Made by a program: the position numbers and the translations under genes. This document shows, in pieces, positions 8,062 through 18,118 of a stretch of 64,000 bases of DNA (its first letter is position 1; each line of letters starts with the position of its first letter). The stretch lies in NCBI RefSeq assembly GCF_014201145.1, contig NZ_JACHDP010000001.1, positions 2,604,001 to 2,668,000 of the forward strand, read 5' to 3'. Source of the stretch: Micromonospora parathelypteridis (GTDB taxonomy: Bacteria > Actinomycetota > Actinomycetes > Mycobacteriales > Micromonosporaceae). The notes beneath the pieces were generated by a model, which saw only the letters and a list, made by a program, of their open reading frames with translations, did not search any database and was not told where the DNA came from.

Positions 8062-11000
8062 ATGCGCCCGCGCCGCTCAATCGCCGCGCTCGCGACCGCC
8101 ACCGCCGCCGTGACCATCACGGCGCTCGGCGTCGCACCCACCGCGGCCAGCGCCGCACCCACCGACCTGTTCATCTCGGAGTACGTCGAGGGTTCGTCGA
8201 ACAACAAGGCGATCGAGCTGTTCAACGGCACCGGTGCCCCGGTCGACCTCAGCGCCGGCGGCTACCAGCTCCAGCTCTACTTCAACGGCTCCACCACGGC
8301 CACCACGATCGCGTTGACCGGGAGCGTGGCCGCGGGTGACGCGTTCGTGTTCGCCAGCGCCTCGGCCGGGGCCGCCATCCTCGCCCAGGCCGACCAGACC
8401 ACCGGGGCGAGCCTTTTCAACGGTGACGACGCGATCGTGTTGCGCCGGGGCACCACCGTGCTCGACTCGATCGGGCAGGTGGGCGTCGATCCGGGCACCG
8501 AGTGGGGTGCGGGCACGACCAGCACCGCGGACAACACCCTGCGCCGGCTGTCGACTGTCACCGCTGGCGACACCGACCCGGCCGACACGTTCGACCCCGC
8601 CGCGCAGTGGGCCGGCTTCCCGGTCGACACCTTCGACGGCCTCGGCGCGCACACCGTCGAGGGCGGCGGCCCGGTCGACGTGCCGGCAACGCTGACCTGC
8701 GGCGGCCCGTTGGTCACCGCCGCGGGCACGGCGGCCAGCCGGGAGGTCACCGCCACCGATCCCGATGACACGATCGTCGACCTGGCCGTGACCACGGTCA
8801 GCCCGACCCCGGCCGCCGGCTCGATCACCCGCACCGCGTTCACCCCCGCCGAGGGCGTCGGCGGCACCGCCCACGCCACGGTCGGCACGAGCGCCGACCT
8901 CGCCGCCGGGGCGTACACCGTCACCCTGACCGCGACCGACGCGGGCGGTGGCACCGCGACCTGCGCGCTGGTCGTGCAGGTGACCCGGGAGTTGACCGTC
9001 GGCGAGGTGCAGGGCCCGACCACCGACGCCGAGTCCGGTCCGACCGACCGGTCGCCGCTCGCACCGGCGAGCGGCAACGGCACGAGCAGCACGCTGTACG
9101 ACGTTCGCGGCGTGATCACCCAGTTGACCCTGGCCCGCACCTCGGCCGGGGCGGAGCAGCACGGCTTCTTCCTGCAGAGCCGTACCGGCGACACCGACGG
9201 AGACCCGACCAGTTCCGACGGCATCTTCGTGTTCATGGGCACGTTCACGTCGCTGATCGGCGGCTACGTCCCAACGGTCGGCGACGAGGTCGTGCTCCGG
9301 GCCCGGGTGTCCGAATACTTCAACCTCACCCAACTCTCCGGCGCCTCGCTGGTCCGCCGGATCGCCAGCGGCCTGGCCGTGGACGCCGCGGTCGCGGTGA
9401 CCGACGCGGTACCGCCGGCCGAGTTGACCGACGCGCAGCGTTTCTGGGAGCGGCACGAGGGCACCCGGATGCGGGTACGGGCGGGCAGTGGCGCGGTAAG
9501 CGGACGGGACGTCTTCTCCTCCACCGCCGACGCCGAGCTGTGGGTGGTCGACCGCGACGACCCGCTGCTGGACCGCGCCGACCCGTACGCCCGGCGGGTC
9601 TTCCGTGACTCGCACCCGCTGGACAACGACCCGACCCGGCGCTTCGACGACGGCAACGGCCAGCGGGTGCTGCTCGGCAGCATGGGCGTGAAGGCCACCG
9701 CCGGGGACAGCACCGCGCTGCTCCCGCCGGCGCACACCTTCGACACGCTGCGCGGGGACGCGGTGGGGGCGGTCTACTACTCGTTCGAGAAGTACGGCGT
9801 CCAGGTCGAGCGGGCGGAGTTCGACGCCGGGGCCGACCCGTCGAAGAACAACCCGCCCAAGCCGGCCGACCGGTCGCAGGAGGTGGCCGTCGCCACCTAC
9901 AACGTGGAGAACCTGTACGACTACCGGGACGACCCGTTCGACGGTTGCGACTTCACCGGTAACGCGGGCTGCCCGGGTGTCGACCCGCCGTTCGACTACG
10001 TGCCGGCCAGCGAGGCGGAGTACCGCGAGCAGCTGAGCGCGCTCGCCGACCAGATCGTCTCCGATCTGCACGCACCGGATCTGATCCTGGTGCAGGAGGC
10101 CGAGGACCAGGACATCTGCACGGTCTCCGGGGCGGCGCTGAGCTGCGGCGACACCAACAACGCCGACGGCGCTCCGGACAGCATCCAGGAGTTGGCGCTC
10201 GCGGTGGCGACGGCCGGCGGGCCGGCGTACGCGGCTGCCTATGACCGGACCGGCGCGGACGCCCGCGGTATCACCGCCGCCTTCCTGTACCGCACGGACC
10301 GGCTGTCGTTGGCGGCCGCGACGGCGAGCGACCCGCTGCTCGGCTCGGCACCGACCGTTCAGTACCGCGCCGCGGGGCTGCCGGCCAACTCCGACGTGCA
10401 GAACCCGAAGGCGCTCAACGCGGTGCTGCCCTCGGACGTGGACACCTCGACCGGGCGGGACGGGAACAACGTCTTCACCCGCGCTCCCCAGTTGGGCAAG
10501 TTCAGCGTGGCCGCGTCCCCCGGTTCGACCGAGCGGTTCACCCTGTACGCGCTCAGCAACCACTACTCCTCCGGCCCTGACAGCCGGGTCGGGCAGCGGC
10601 GGGAGCAGGCGCGGTACGGCGCGGCGATCGTCACCGCGATCGAGGCGGCCGACCAGACCGCACGGGTGGTCTACGGCGGGGACCTGAACGTCTTCCCCCG
10701 CCCGGACGATCCCATCGCCACCGGCAGCCAGCCGACGCCGTCGGACCAGCTCGCCCCGCTCTACGAGGCGGGCCTGCACAACCTGTGGGACAACCTCGTC
10801 GCCGACGTGCCGGCGTCCGCCTACTCGTACAGCTTCGAGGGGCAGGCGCAGACGCTCGACCACCTGTTCGTCAACGACGCGTTCTACGGCGACCTGGTGC
10901 AGGTGCGGGCGGCGCACATCAACGCCGACTGGTCGGCGGAGTTCACCGGCGACGGGTCGCGCGGTTCGAGCGACCATGACCCGCAGGTGGCGAGGTTCCG

Positions 11001-11340
11001 GTCCCGGGCGTCGCTGACCGTCGCCGACACGACGGTGGTCGAGGGCGACCAGGGCAACCGGCAGCTCACCTTCACCGCCACCGTGTCCCGGCCGCTGTCC
11101 CAGCCGGTGCTGCTCTGCGCCGCCACCGTCGGCCTCACCGCGCAGGGCGGCTCCGACTTCGACCCGTACGCCGGTTGCAAGGTGTTGGCTGCCGGGCAGA
11201 CGTCGGTCGCCTTCCCGGTGACCGTGCGCGGTGACCGGAAGCGGGAGTCGGACGAGAAGCTGACCCTGCTCGTGGCAGGTGTGCCCGGTCTACGGCTGGC
11301 CGACCCGCTGGCAACGGGGACGATCACCAACGACGACTGA
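8062..11340 (+). CDS. Secreted ExeM/NucH-type endonuclease with lamin-tail and Calx-beta domains
   Basis: This 1092-residue secreted protein starts at an ATG after GGAGG with 4-base spacing. A signal peptide of about 30 residues ends ...TAASAAPTD. Then come a lamin-tail domain (about 33-150, DLFISEYVEGSSNNKAIELFN), an Ig-like segment, an OB-like region (VRGVITQLTL), and an endonuclease/exonuclease/phosphatase domain at about 609-980. The last has VATYNVENLYDY, LILVQEAED, YGGDLNVF and SSDHDPQ, which contain the usual metal and catalytic Asn, Glu, Asp and His residues. A Calx-beta domain (TTVVEGDQGNRQLTFT) closes the protein. ExeM/NucH proteins are extracellular DNases, so scavenging of DNA or phosphate is the likely role. 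Confidence 0.9.
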   Translation: MRPRRSIAALATATAAVTITALGVAPTAASAAPTDLFISEYVEGSSNNKAIELFNGTGAPVDLSAGGYQLQLYFNGSTTATTIALTGSVAAGDAFVFASASAGAAILAQADQTTGASLFNGDDAIVLRRGTTVLDSIGQVGVDPGTEWGAGTTSTADNTLRRLSTVTAGDTDPADTFDPAAQWAGFPVDTFDGLGAHTVEGGGPVDVPATLTCGGPLVTAAGTAASREVTATDPDDTIVDLAVTTVSPTPAAGSITRTAFTPAEGVGGTAHATVGTSADLAAGAYTVTLTATDAGGGTATCALVVQVTRELTVGEVQGPTTDAESGPTDRSPLAPASGNGTSSTLYDVRGVITQLTLARTSAGAEQHGFFLQSRTGDTDGDPTSSDGIFVFMGTFTSLIGGYVPTVGDEVVLRARVSEYFNLTQLSGASLVRRIASGLAVDAAVAVTDAVPPAELTDAQRFWERHEGTRMRVRAGSGAVSGRDVFSSTADAELWVVDRDDPLLDRADPYARRVFRDSHPLDNDPTRRFDDGNGQRVLLGSMGVKATAGDSTALLPPAHTFDTLRGDAVGAVYYSFEKYGVQVERAEFDAGADPSKNNPPKPADRSQEVAVATYNVENLYDYRDDPFDGCDFTGNAGCPGVDPPFDYVPASEAEYREQLSALADQIVSDLHAPDLILVQEAEDQDICTVSGAALSCGDTNNADGAPDSIQELALAVATAGGPAYAAAYDRTGADARGITAAFLYRTDRLSLAAATASDPLLGSAPTVQYRAAGLPANSDVQNPKALNAVLPSDVDTSTGRDGNNVFTRAPQLGKFSVAASPGSTERFTLYALSNHYSSGPDSRVGQRREQARYGAAIVTAIEAADQTARVVYGGDLNVFPRPDDPIATGSQPTPSDQLAPLYEAGLHNLWDNLVADVPASAYSYSFEGQAQTLDHLFVNDAFYGDLVQVRAAHINADWSAEFTGDGSRGSSDHDPQVARFRSRASLTVADTTVVEGDQGNRQLTFTATVSRPLSQPVLLCAATVGLTAQGGSDFDPYAGCKVLAAGQTSVAFPVTVRGDRKRESDEKLTLLVAGVPGLRLADPLATGTITNDD

Positions 11341-11354
11341 GGTCCGCCCTTCGC

Positions 11355-11431
11355 ATGATCGCGCTCGATCCAGGATGTAGTGGCCTCCGCCGACCAGGAG
11401 GCCACTACATCTTTGTTTCAGCACGATCTTG
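11355..11431. repeat. Dispersed palindromic element, family B, copy 1
   Basis: A 77-bp intergenic element after the nuclease gene. The inner arms are 15 perfect bases (11374-11388 with 11397-11411, loop of 8). The outer arms GATCGCGCT and AGCACGATC pair with one mismatch. Related copies lie at 13067-13144 and 51364-51440. Here it may also terminate the nuclease transcript. Confidence 0.8.
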
Positions 11432-11522
11432 CCGAGAGGTCCGTCCCGCGCGGGCGGATGTAACGCCGCGCCGCCGCCAGACCAATGAAGGGGTGTAAGG
11501 ACGGCCAACGAGAGGACGGCCT

Positions 11523-12092
11523 GTGACCAACCCGAGCCCCGGCGGCGGGGATCTCACCGCCATCGGTACGGACTCCGCGGCGTTCGAGCGGTTCTACCGC
11601 CGACACATCGAGACGATCAGCCGGTTCGTCGCTCGCCGCGTCGATGACCCCCACACCGCCGCGGACCTCACCGCCGAGGTGTTCCTGGCGGTGATCGACT
11701 CCGCAGCCGGTTACCGGCCGGAGCGGGGCAACGAGGTGGCCTGGCTCTTCGGCGTGGCCCGCAACGTCATCGCGGCCGAGCACCGCCGGGCGACCCGCCT
11801 CCTGCGGGCCAGCGGTCGCGTCGCGGGACGACGGCTGCTGGACGCCGACGACATCGCCCGCATCGAGGAGCGCATCGACGCGGAGTCGCTGGCCCGCCGC
11901 ACCTATCAGGCCCTCAGCGGCCTACCGGAACGTACGCGCGCCCTGCTGGAGCTTGTCGCCGTCGACGGTCTGTCCCTGGCGGACGCGGCCGGCGCGCTCG
12001 GAATCTCCCCGGTCGCCGCTCGGGTCCGTGTGCACCGGGCCCGCCGGGCCGTACGCCTCGCACTCGCGCAGTCCGAATCCGCGCTCGCCTGA
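11523..12092 (+). CDS. ECF-type RNA polymerase sigma factor
   Basis: This 189-residue sigma-70 family protein starts at a GTG after GAGAGGA. Region 2 lies at about 20-90 (FERFYRRHIETISRFVARRV, TAADLTAEVFLAV, NEVAWLFGVARNVIAAEHRR). Region 4 lies at about 130-180 (LSGLPERTRALLELVAVDGLSLADAAGALGISPVAARVRVHRARR) and supplies the helix-turn-helix. It directs RNA polymerase to a set of promoters that cannot be named here. The next gene, 17 bases on, encodes a CU044_5270-type protein, the usual partner of this kind of sigma factor in actinomycetes; it probably anchors or controls the sigma factor. Confidence 0.9.
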   Translation: MTNPSPGGGDLTAIGTDSAAFERFYRRHIETISRFVARRVDDPHTAADLTAEVFLAVIDSAAGYRPERGNEVAWLFGVARNVIAAEHRRATRLLRASGRVAGRRLLDADDIARIEERIDAESLARRTYQALSGLPERTRALLELVAVDGLSLADAAGALGISPVAARVRVHRARRAVRLALAQSESALA

Positions 12093-12109
12093 TCGGAGGG
12101 ACGATCACC

Positions 12110-13051
12110 GTGACCCACACCGAAGAGCCCCTGGGCAACTTCGAGGAACGACTTCTCGTCGAGTTGAAGGAACACGTCACCACCCGGACCGCCGCCGAAG
12201 CGGCGCTGACCACGCCGAACACCGTTCGCGCGACCCGCTGGGGCGCACGGTGGCGCGCGCCAGGCTGGCGCCTGGCCGGGGTAGGCGGCCTGGTCGCCCT
12301 GCTGACCGTCGGCGGGTTGCTGGCCCAGACCCTGGGCGACGCTCCACCCACGGCGAGCGCGGCCGAGATCCTGAACGAGGCCGCGGAGACCGCCCGGCAG
12401 CAGCCGGACCTGGTGGCACGCCCGGGCCAGTTCCTCTTCATCGAAATGCGACTGACCTACCGGGAGCTGCCAGATTCCGGCCCGTACATCAAGGAGCGGC
12501 TGCAGCGCTGGGTGCCGGTCGGCGACGGCACGACCTGGCAGCAGCGACGGCGGCTGGAGAGCCGCCCCGACGAGTGGCGCACCGACGACGTCTCGCACCT
12601 GTCTCCGCCGCCCGGCTATTTCCAGGGCCTGCCTACCGAGCCGGAGCAGTTGGCGCAGCACCTGCGGGACCACCCGAGACCCTTGGATCTACCCGCCGGC
12701 GCGGACCTGGAGGCCATCAGGAACGAACCAACTACGATCTTCGGCGACGGGATGGTGATGCTCCAGGGCTACGTACCGCCGCAGTCGCTCGGCGCATTGT
12801 TCCAGGTGATGGCCCAGGTGCCCGGAGCCACGGTCGTGCCGGGCGAGGTGCGGGACGCCGCCGGGCGGCGTGGAGTGGCGCTGCGGACACCGGGCGTGTT
12901 CGGCGCGCACCTCGACCTGATCTTCGACCGGGAGACCCACGCCTACCTCGGCAGGCGCGACCTTCAGGTGCGGGATGGCAAGGAGTCGCTCTACCAGAGC
13001 ACCGCCATCATGCGGATGGCGATCGTCGACCACTCGGGGCAGCAGCCCTGA
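12110..13051 (+). CDS. CU044_5270-type membrane protein, probable sigma-factor partner
   Basis: The 313-residue protein starts at a GTG after GGAGGG. The N-terminal ~70 residues look cytoplasmic, followed by one transmembrane segment (VGGLVALLTVGGLLAQTL, about 60-77). The outer part begins AAEILNEAAETARQQPDLVARPGQFLFIEMR, a pattern typical of the family NCBI names CU044_5270. It lies directly behind the ECF sigma gene and is probably cotranscribed. An anti-sigma or sensor role is inferred from position and topology; no canonical zinc anti-sigma motif (HxxxCxxC) is present. Confidence 0.7.
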   Translation: MTHTEEPLGNFEERLLVELKEHVTTRTAAEAALTTPNTVRATRWGARWRAPGWRLAGVGGLVALLTVGGLLAQTLGDAPPTASAAEILNEAAETARQQPDLVARPGQFLFIEMRLTYRELPDSGPYIKERLQRWVPVGDGTTWQQRRRLESRPDEWRTDDVSHLSPPPGYFQGLPTEPEQLAQHLRDHPRPLDLPAGADLEAIRNEPTTIFGDGMVMLQGYVPPQSLGALFQVMAQVPGATVVPGEVRDAAGRRGVALRTPGVFGAHLDLIFDRETHAYLGRRDLQVRDGKESLYQSTAIMRMAIVDHSGQQP

Positions 13052-13066
13052 CCGGCAGAACGCGGC

Positions 13067-13144
13067 GATGATCGCGCTCGATCCTGGAAATAGTGGCCTT
13101 TCCCGCGGGGGAGGCCATTATTTCCTTGTTCTAGCGCGATCGAG
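13067..13144. repeat. Dispersed palindromic element, family B, copy 2
   Basis: Located between the convergent CU044_5270-type gene and hemB. The inner arms (13086-13099 with 13112-13125) have one mismatch; the outer arms GATCGCGCT and AGCGCGATC are perfect. It shares the outline of the copies at 11355 and 51364, including CTCGATCCxGGA and TAGTGGCC. It may act as a bidirectional terminator. Confidence 0.8.
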
Positions 13145-13173
13145 CCGCAGCGCGATCGCGGCCTCCGGGCCGC

Positions 13174-14157
<984 letters not shown>

Positions 14158-14178
14158 GAGAGGCCTTCCTGAAGACGA

Positions 14179-15759
14179 CTACCGGAAGCGCAGGGCGGTC
14201 GGCCCCTGCACCTTCGAGCCGCGGCGCTGCTTGGCCGGCATGGCGGCCAGCTTCTCGCGCAGCTCGACGGCGTAGGCGGCGAGCGCCTCCACCAGGTCGG
14301 GCACCGAAGCGTGCGGCGGCTGGACGTCGACCCGCAGGCCGAACTCCGTCGCGGTCTCCGCCGTCTTGGGCCCGATGACGGCAACAACGGTACGCGCGTG
14401 CGGCTTCCCGGCGATGCCGACGAGGTTCCGCACGGTGGAGGATGACGTGAACAAGACAGCGTCGAACCCGCCCGACTTGATCGCGTCCCGGATCTCGGCG
14501 GGCGGCGGCGCGGCCCGCACCGTCCGGTACGCGGTCACGTCGTCGACCTCCCAGCCGCGCTCGGTGAGCCCGGCGGCGAGCGTCTCGGTGGCGATGTCGG
14601 CGCGCGGCAGCAGCACCCGACCCACCGGGTCGAGGATCTCGTCGTGCGGGGAGAACTCGGCCAGCAGCCCCTCGGAGGACTGCTCCCCGGCGGGGATCAG
14701 CTCCGGCTGGATGCCGAACGCGCGGACCGCGTCGGCGGTCGCCTCACCGATGCAGGCGATCTTGACGCCGCCGAAGTGCCGGGCGTCCAGCCCGTGCTCG
14801 GCGAACTTCTCCCAGACCGCGCGGACCGCGTTCACCGACGTGAAGATCACCCAGGCGTACCGGCCGTCGACCAGGCCCTTGACGGCCCGCTCCATCTGCG
14901 CCGGGGTGCGGGGCGGCTCGACCGCGATGGTCGGCACCTCGCACGGGATCGCCCCGTACGCGCGCAGCCGGGCGCTCATCGCGCCAGCCTGCTCCTTCGT
15001 GCGGGGTACGAGCACCTTCCAGCCGTACAGCGGGCGGTTCTCCCACCAGCTCAGCTTGTCGCGCTGACCCACGCCGACACCGATGGTGAGCACCACCCGG
15101 CCGGTGAAACCGAGGGCGGCGGCCACGAAGCTGTCGACGGTCGACGTGGTCGTGTACTGGGTCTCGCCGGTGCCGTCGCCGGTCACACCGACGCCGGTGG
15201 TGCCGTCGACCCCGGCGGCGAGCAGCCCGTCCCGGACGGCGGCGAGGTCACCGGCGTCCACGGCGAGCGCGAGCGAACCCCGACCGACGGCCGTGGCCAG
15301 CGCCTCGAAGTCCAGTGCGCTGACGTCCTCGACGTCGGCGGCCGTACGCACACCCGGCAGCGGGACCCCCGCGTAGGTGGCCACACCCTCGGCCTGGCCC
15401 ACGCCGGGCACCACCTCGAAGTGGGCGGCGGTGCGGGCCACCGCCTGCACCTCCTTCACCACCGAGTCGTGGCCGAACGGGTCGCCGGCGACCAGGTGCA
15501 CCGCGTTCAACCCGGAGCGGGCCGCGGAGATCAGCACCTTCGCCACGTCCCCGGGCGCGCCCTCGGCGGGGGTGAACTCGGCATCGTCCCTGGCGTCGGC
15601 ACGGACGACGGCGAGCAACGACTCCGGGACTCCCCGGTCGTAGATCACCTGGTCGGCGTCGACCAGGGCGTCGTGTGCCCGACGGGTCAGCAGACCCGGG
15701 TCACCGGGGCCAGCCCCGACGAACGCGATACGGCCGACGGGCTTACGGGTGCGGGTCAT
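14179..15759 (-). CDS. Fused uroporphyrinogen-III C-methyltransferase / uroporphyrinogen-III synthase
   Basis: The 526-residue protein joins two enzymes. Residues about 8-250 are a SUMT/CobA domain, with the SAM-binding VGAGPGDPGLLTRRA near the start and VHLVAGDPFGHDS later; this makes precorrin-2 for sirohaem and B12. Residues about 260-505 are a HemD domain (GWKVLVPRTKEQAGAMSARL, FTSVNAVRAVWEKF, DAVLFTSSSTVRNLV) that closes uroporphyrinogen III. The CobA part lacks an obvious SUMT signature in places, so methyltransferase activity is less sure than the synthase. Such fusions are normal in actinobacterial hem operons. Its start overlaps the hemC stop as ATGA. Confidence 0.9.
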   Translation of the reverse strand: MTRTRKPVGRIAFVGAGPGDPGLLTRRAHDALVDADQVIYDRGVPESLLAVVRADARDDAEFTPAEGAPGDVAKVLISAARSGLNAVHLVAGDPFGHDSVVKEVQAVARTAAHFEVVPGVGQAEGVATYAGVPLPGVRTAADVEDVSALDFEALATAVGRGSLALAVDAGDLAAVRDGLLAAGVDGTTGVGVTGDGTGETQYTTTSTVDSFVAAALGFTGRVVLTIGVGVGQRDKLSWWENRPLYGWKVLVPRTKEQAGAMSARLRAYGAIPCEVPTIAVEPPRTPAQMERAVKGLVDGRYAWVIFTSVNAVRAVWEKFAEHGLDARHFGGVKIACIGEATADAVRAFGIQPELIPAGEQSSEGLLAEFSPHDEILDPVGRVLLPRADIATETLAAGLTERGWEVDDVTAYRTVRAAPPPAEIRDAIKSGGFDAVLFTSSSTVRNLVGIAGKPHARTVVAVIGPKTAETATEFGLRVDVQPPHASVPDLVEALAAYAVELREKLAAMPAKQRRGSKVQGPTALRFR

Positions 15760-16724
15760 TCTGTGCTCCCAAATTGCTGGGTCCCCGGGCCGGTGTGTCC
15801 TTCGTGGCCGAGGATCGAGTCGGCGCCGAGTTCGAGGAGTTCGGCGGCGAGTGCCTTACCGATCTCCGCCGCGTCGGCGGGCGTTCCGGTGCGGGACAGC
15901 CGGAGGTCACGAGTGCCGTCCGGGCTGATCACCGCCCCGCGCAGGTAGATCTCATCGCCGTCGTCACCTTCGGCGAGTTCGGCGTAGGCGGCGACGGGTG
16001 CGCTGCACCCGGCCTCCAGGGTCGCCAGCAACGCGCGTTCCGCGGTGACCGCGGCGCGCGACGGTGCGTGGTCGAGCAGCGCGAGCAGCTCGACCAGGTC
16101 CTGGTCATCGACCCGGCACTCGACCGCCAGCGCACCCTGGGCGGGCGCGGGCAGCATCAGCATCGGATCCAGCGTCTCGGTGATCGCGTCGGTCCGACCG
16201 ATCCGGGCGAGCCCGGCCCGGGCCAGCACGACCGCGTCGAGGTCGGCCTCGGGGCCGAGCACTCGCGCCAGGCGGGTGTCGATGTTGCCGCGGATCGGGG
16301 TGACCTCCAGCTGCAGGCCGAGGGCGTGCAGCTGGGCGATACGGCGCAGCGCGCCGGTGCCCACGGTCGCCCCGGGCGGCAGCTCGGCGAGCGTCCGGCC
16401 GCCCTTGGCGATCAGCGCGTCGCGCGGGTCCTGCCGGGCCGGCACCGCCGCGATGTGCAGCCCGCCGGCGGCAGCCGTGGGCAGATCCTTGTAGGAGTGC
16501 ACCGCGAAGTCGATCGTCCTGGCGGTCAGCGCGTCGCGCAGCGCGGAGACGAACACCCCGACGCCGAGCCGGTGCACCGGCGCGTTGGAGCGGTCGCCCG
16601 CGGTGACCACCTCGACCAGCTCGACCGGGCGGCCGGTGGCGGCGGTCACCGCCTCGGCGATCTGGCCGGACTGGGCCATCGCCAGGGTGCTGCCCCGGGT
16701 GCCGAGACGCAGGGGGGCGGTCAT
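15756..16724 (-). CDS. hemC: Hydroxymethylbilane synthase (porphobilinogen deaminase)
   Basis: The 322-residue enzyme polymerises four porphobilinogen units to hydroxymethylbilane. It begins LRLGTRGSTLAMAQSGQIAEAV as the family does. It carries the substrate-binding HSYKDLPT and the cofactor-binding Cys in LEAGCSAPVAAYA, where the dipyrromethane cofactor attaches. It overlaps hemA upstream and hemD downstream by four bases (ATGA) at both ends, so translation is probably coupled. Confidence 0.96.
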   Translation of the reverse strand: MTAPLRLGTRGSTLAMAQSGQIAEAVTAATGRPVELVEVVTAGDRSNAPVHRLGVGVFVSALRDALTARTIDFAVHSYKDLPTAAAGGLHIAAVPARQDPRDALIAKGGRTLAELPPGATVGTGALRRIAQLHALGLQLEVTPIRGNIDTRLARVLGPEADLDAVVLARAGLARIGRTDAITETLDPMLMLPAPAQGALAVECRVDDQDLVELLALLDHAPSRAAVTAERALLATLEAGCSAPVAAYAELAEGDDGDEIYLRGAVISPDGTRDLRLSRTGTPADAAEIGKALAAELLELGADSILGHEGHTGPGTQQFGSTE

Positions 16725-18118
16725 CGCGCACCTCCGGTAGGTGGGGTCGGCTCGGCGGCGTCTGCTCCGGACACCGGATCGATGCCGGGGAGCGCCATGC
16801 CGAAGTCGGGGGTGAGCACGTCGGGGACGGTGTCCACCGGCGAGGTCTGCGGCACCTCGAGGTCGAACAGCTCGCGCAGCAGGGCCGCGTACTGGTCGCC
16901 GCCGGGCTCCGCGGCCAACTGGCGGACCTTGACGGTGGGTTGGTGCAGCAGCCGCTGCACGACCCGGTGCACCGTGCGGGCCACCTCGGCCCGCAGGTCG
17001 TCGCCGAGGTCGGGGCGACGCTGAGCCAGCCGGCGGAGCTCGGCGGTGACCACGTCGTCGGCCCGGCCGCGCAGCGCGGCCACGGTGGGTGCCACGTCGG
17101 CACCGCGCAACCAGGTGAGGAAGCTCTCCACCTCGCCCAGCACGATCCGTTCGACGGCGGCCGCGTCCGCGGCTGCCGGACCGTCGGCGAGCAGCGCCGC
17201 CATCCGGTCGATGTCGATCACCTCGACGCCGGGCAGCGCGGCGACGCCCTCCTCGACGTCGCGCGGGACGGCCAGGTCGAGCAGGACCAGCGGGCCGCGG
17301 GCCGGGTCCCGTTCGGCCAGCGCCGCGCTGACCACCGCCCGGGTGAGGACCGGTTCGGTGGACGCGGTGGCGGCCACTACGATGTCCACTGTGGAGAGGG
17401 TGTCGACCAGCGCGGTCATCGGCGCGGCACTCGCCCCGTACGACTCGGCGAGCCGCACGGCCCGGTCGGCGCCCCGGTTGCTGACGGTGAGCGGCCCGGC
17501 GCCCAGCCGGGACAGCGTGGCCACCCCGAGCGAGCCCATCGCGCCAGCGCCGACCACCAGGGCCGGGTGGCCGGCGAGGTCACCGTCGAGGTGCCCGGCC
17601 GCCAGCTCCAGCGCGGCGGTGACGACGCTCTGGCCCGCCCGGTCGATGCCGGTCTCGGCGTGGGCACGCTTACCGACCCGCAGCGCCTGCTGCATCAGCT
17701 CGTGCAGCAGCCGGCCGGCCGAGTCGGCGCCGGTGGCCCAGTGGTACGCGTCGCGCAGCTGGCCGAGGATCTGCGCCTCGCCGACCACCATCGAGTCCAG
17801 ACCGGTGGCGACCCGGAACACGTGATCCACGGCGGCGGTGTCGTAGTGCACGTACAGGTGGTTGGCGAGCGCCGCCGGCGAGCTGCCGGCCTGCTCGGCC
17901 AGGGTGGCGCAGACATCGCCGAGCCCACCGTGGAAACCGGACACTGCGGCGTAGACCTCCACCCGGTTGCAGGTGGAGACGATGACCGCCTCGGCCACGT
18001 ACGGCTGGGCGATCAGGTGGTCGAGGGTGCGGGTCAGGTCGGCGGGAGGGACGGCCAGTTGCTCCAGCGTGGCGACCGGGGCGGTCCGATAGGACGCGCC
18101 GACGACGAGCAGTTTCAC
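16721..18118 (-). CDS. hemA: Glutamyl-tRNA reductase
   Basis: The 465-residue enzyme reduces glutamyl-tRNA to glutamate-1-semialdehyde, the first step of C5-pathway haem synthesis. Family marks are VVGASYRTAPVATLEQLAV at the start, the catalytic Cys in VSTCNRVEVYA, GEAQILGQLRDAY, and an NADPH-binding VVGAGAMGSLGVATL. The start is the GTG that overlaps the rex stop (GTGA); the longer open frame upstream lies within rex. It is probably under Rex control together with rex. Confidence 0.96.
   Translation of the reverse strand: MKLLVVGASYRTAPVATLEQLAVPPADLTRTLDHLIAQPYVAEAVIVSTCNRVEVYAAVSGFHGGLGDVCATLAEQAGSSPAALANHLYVHYDTAAVDHVFRVATGLDSMVVGEAQILGQLRDAYHWATGADSAGRLLHELMQQALRVGKRAHAETGIDRAGQSVVTAALELAAGHLDGDLAGHPALVVGAGAMGSLGVATLSRLGAGPLTVSNRGADRAVRLAESYGASAAPMTALVDTLSTVDIVVAATASTEPVLTRAVVSAALAERDPARGPLVLLDLAVPRDVEEGVAALPGVEVIDIDRMAALLADGPAAADAAAVERIVLGEVESFLTWLRGADVAPTVAALRGRADDVVTAELRRLAQRRPDLGDDLRAEVARTVHRVVQRLLHQPTVKVRQLAAEPGGDQYAALLRELFDLEVPQTSPVDTVPDVLTPDFGMALPGIDPVSGADAAEPTPPTGGAR

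Noticed and set aside
8077..10977. Very long open frame antisense to the nuclease gene (966 codons)
   Set aside because: High-GC genes often leave the opposite strand open. The product is low-complexity, rich in Arg, Gly and Val, with no recognisable domain, while the plus-strand frame encodes clear domains throughout.
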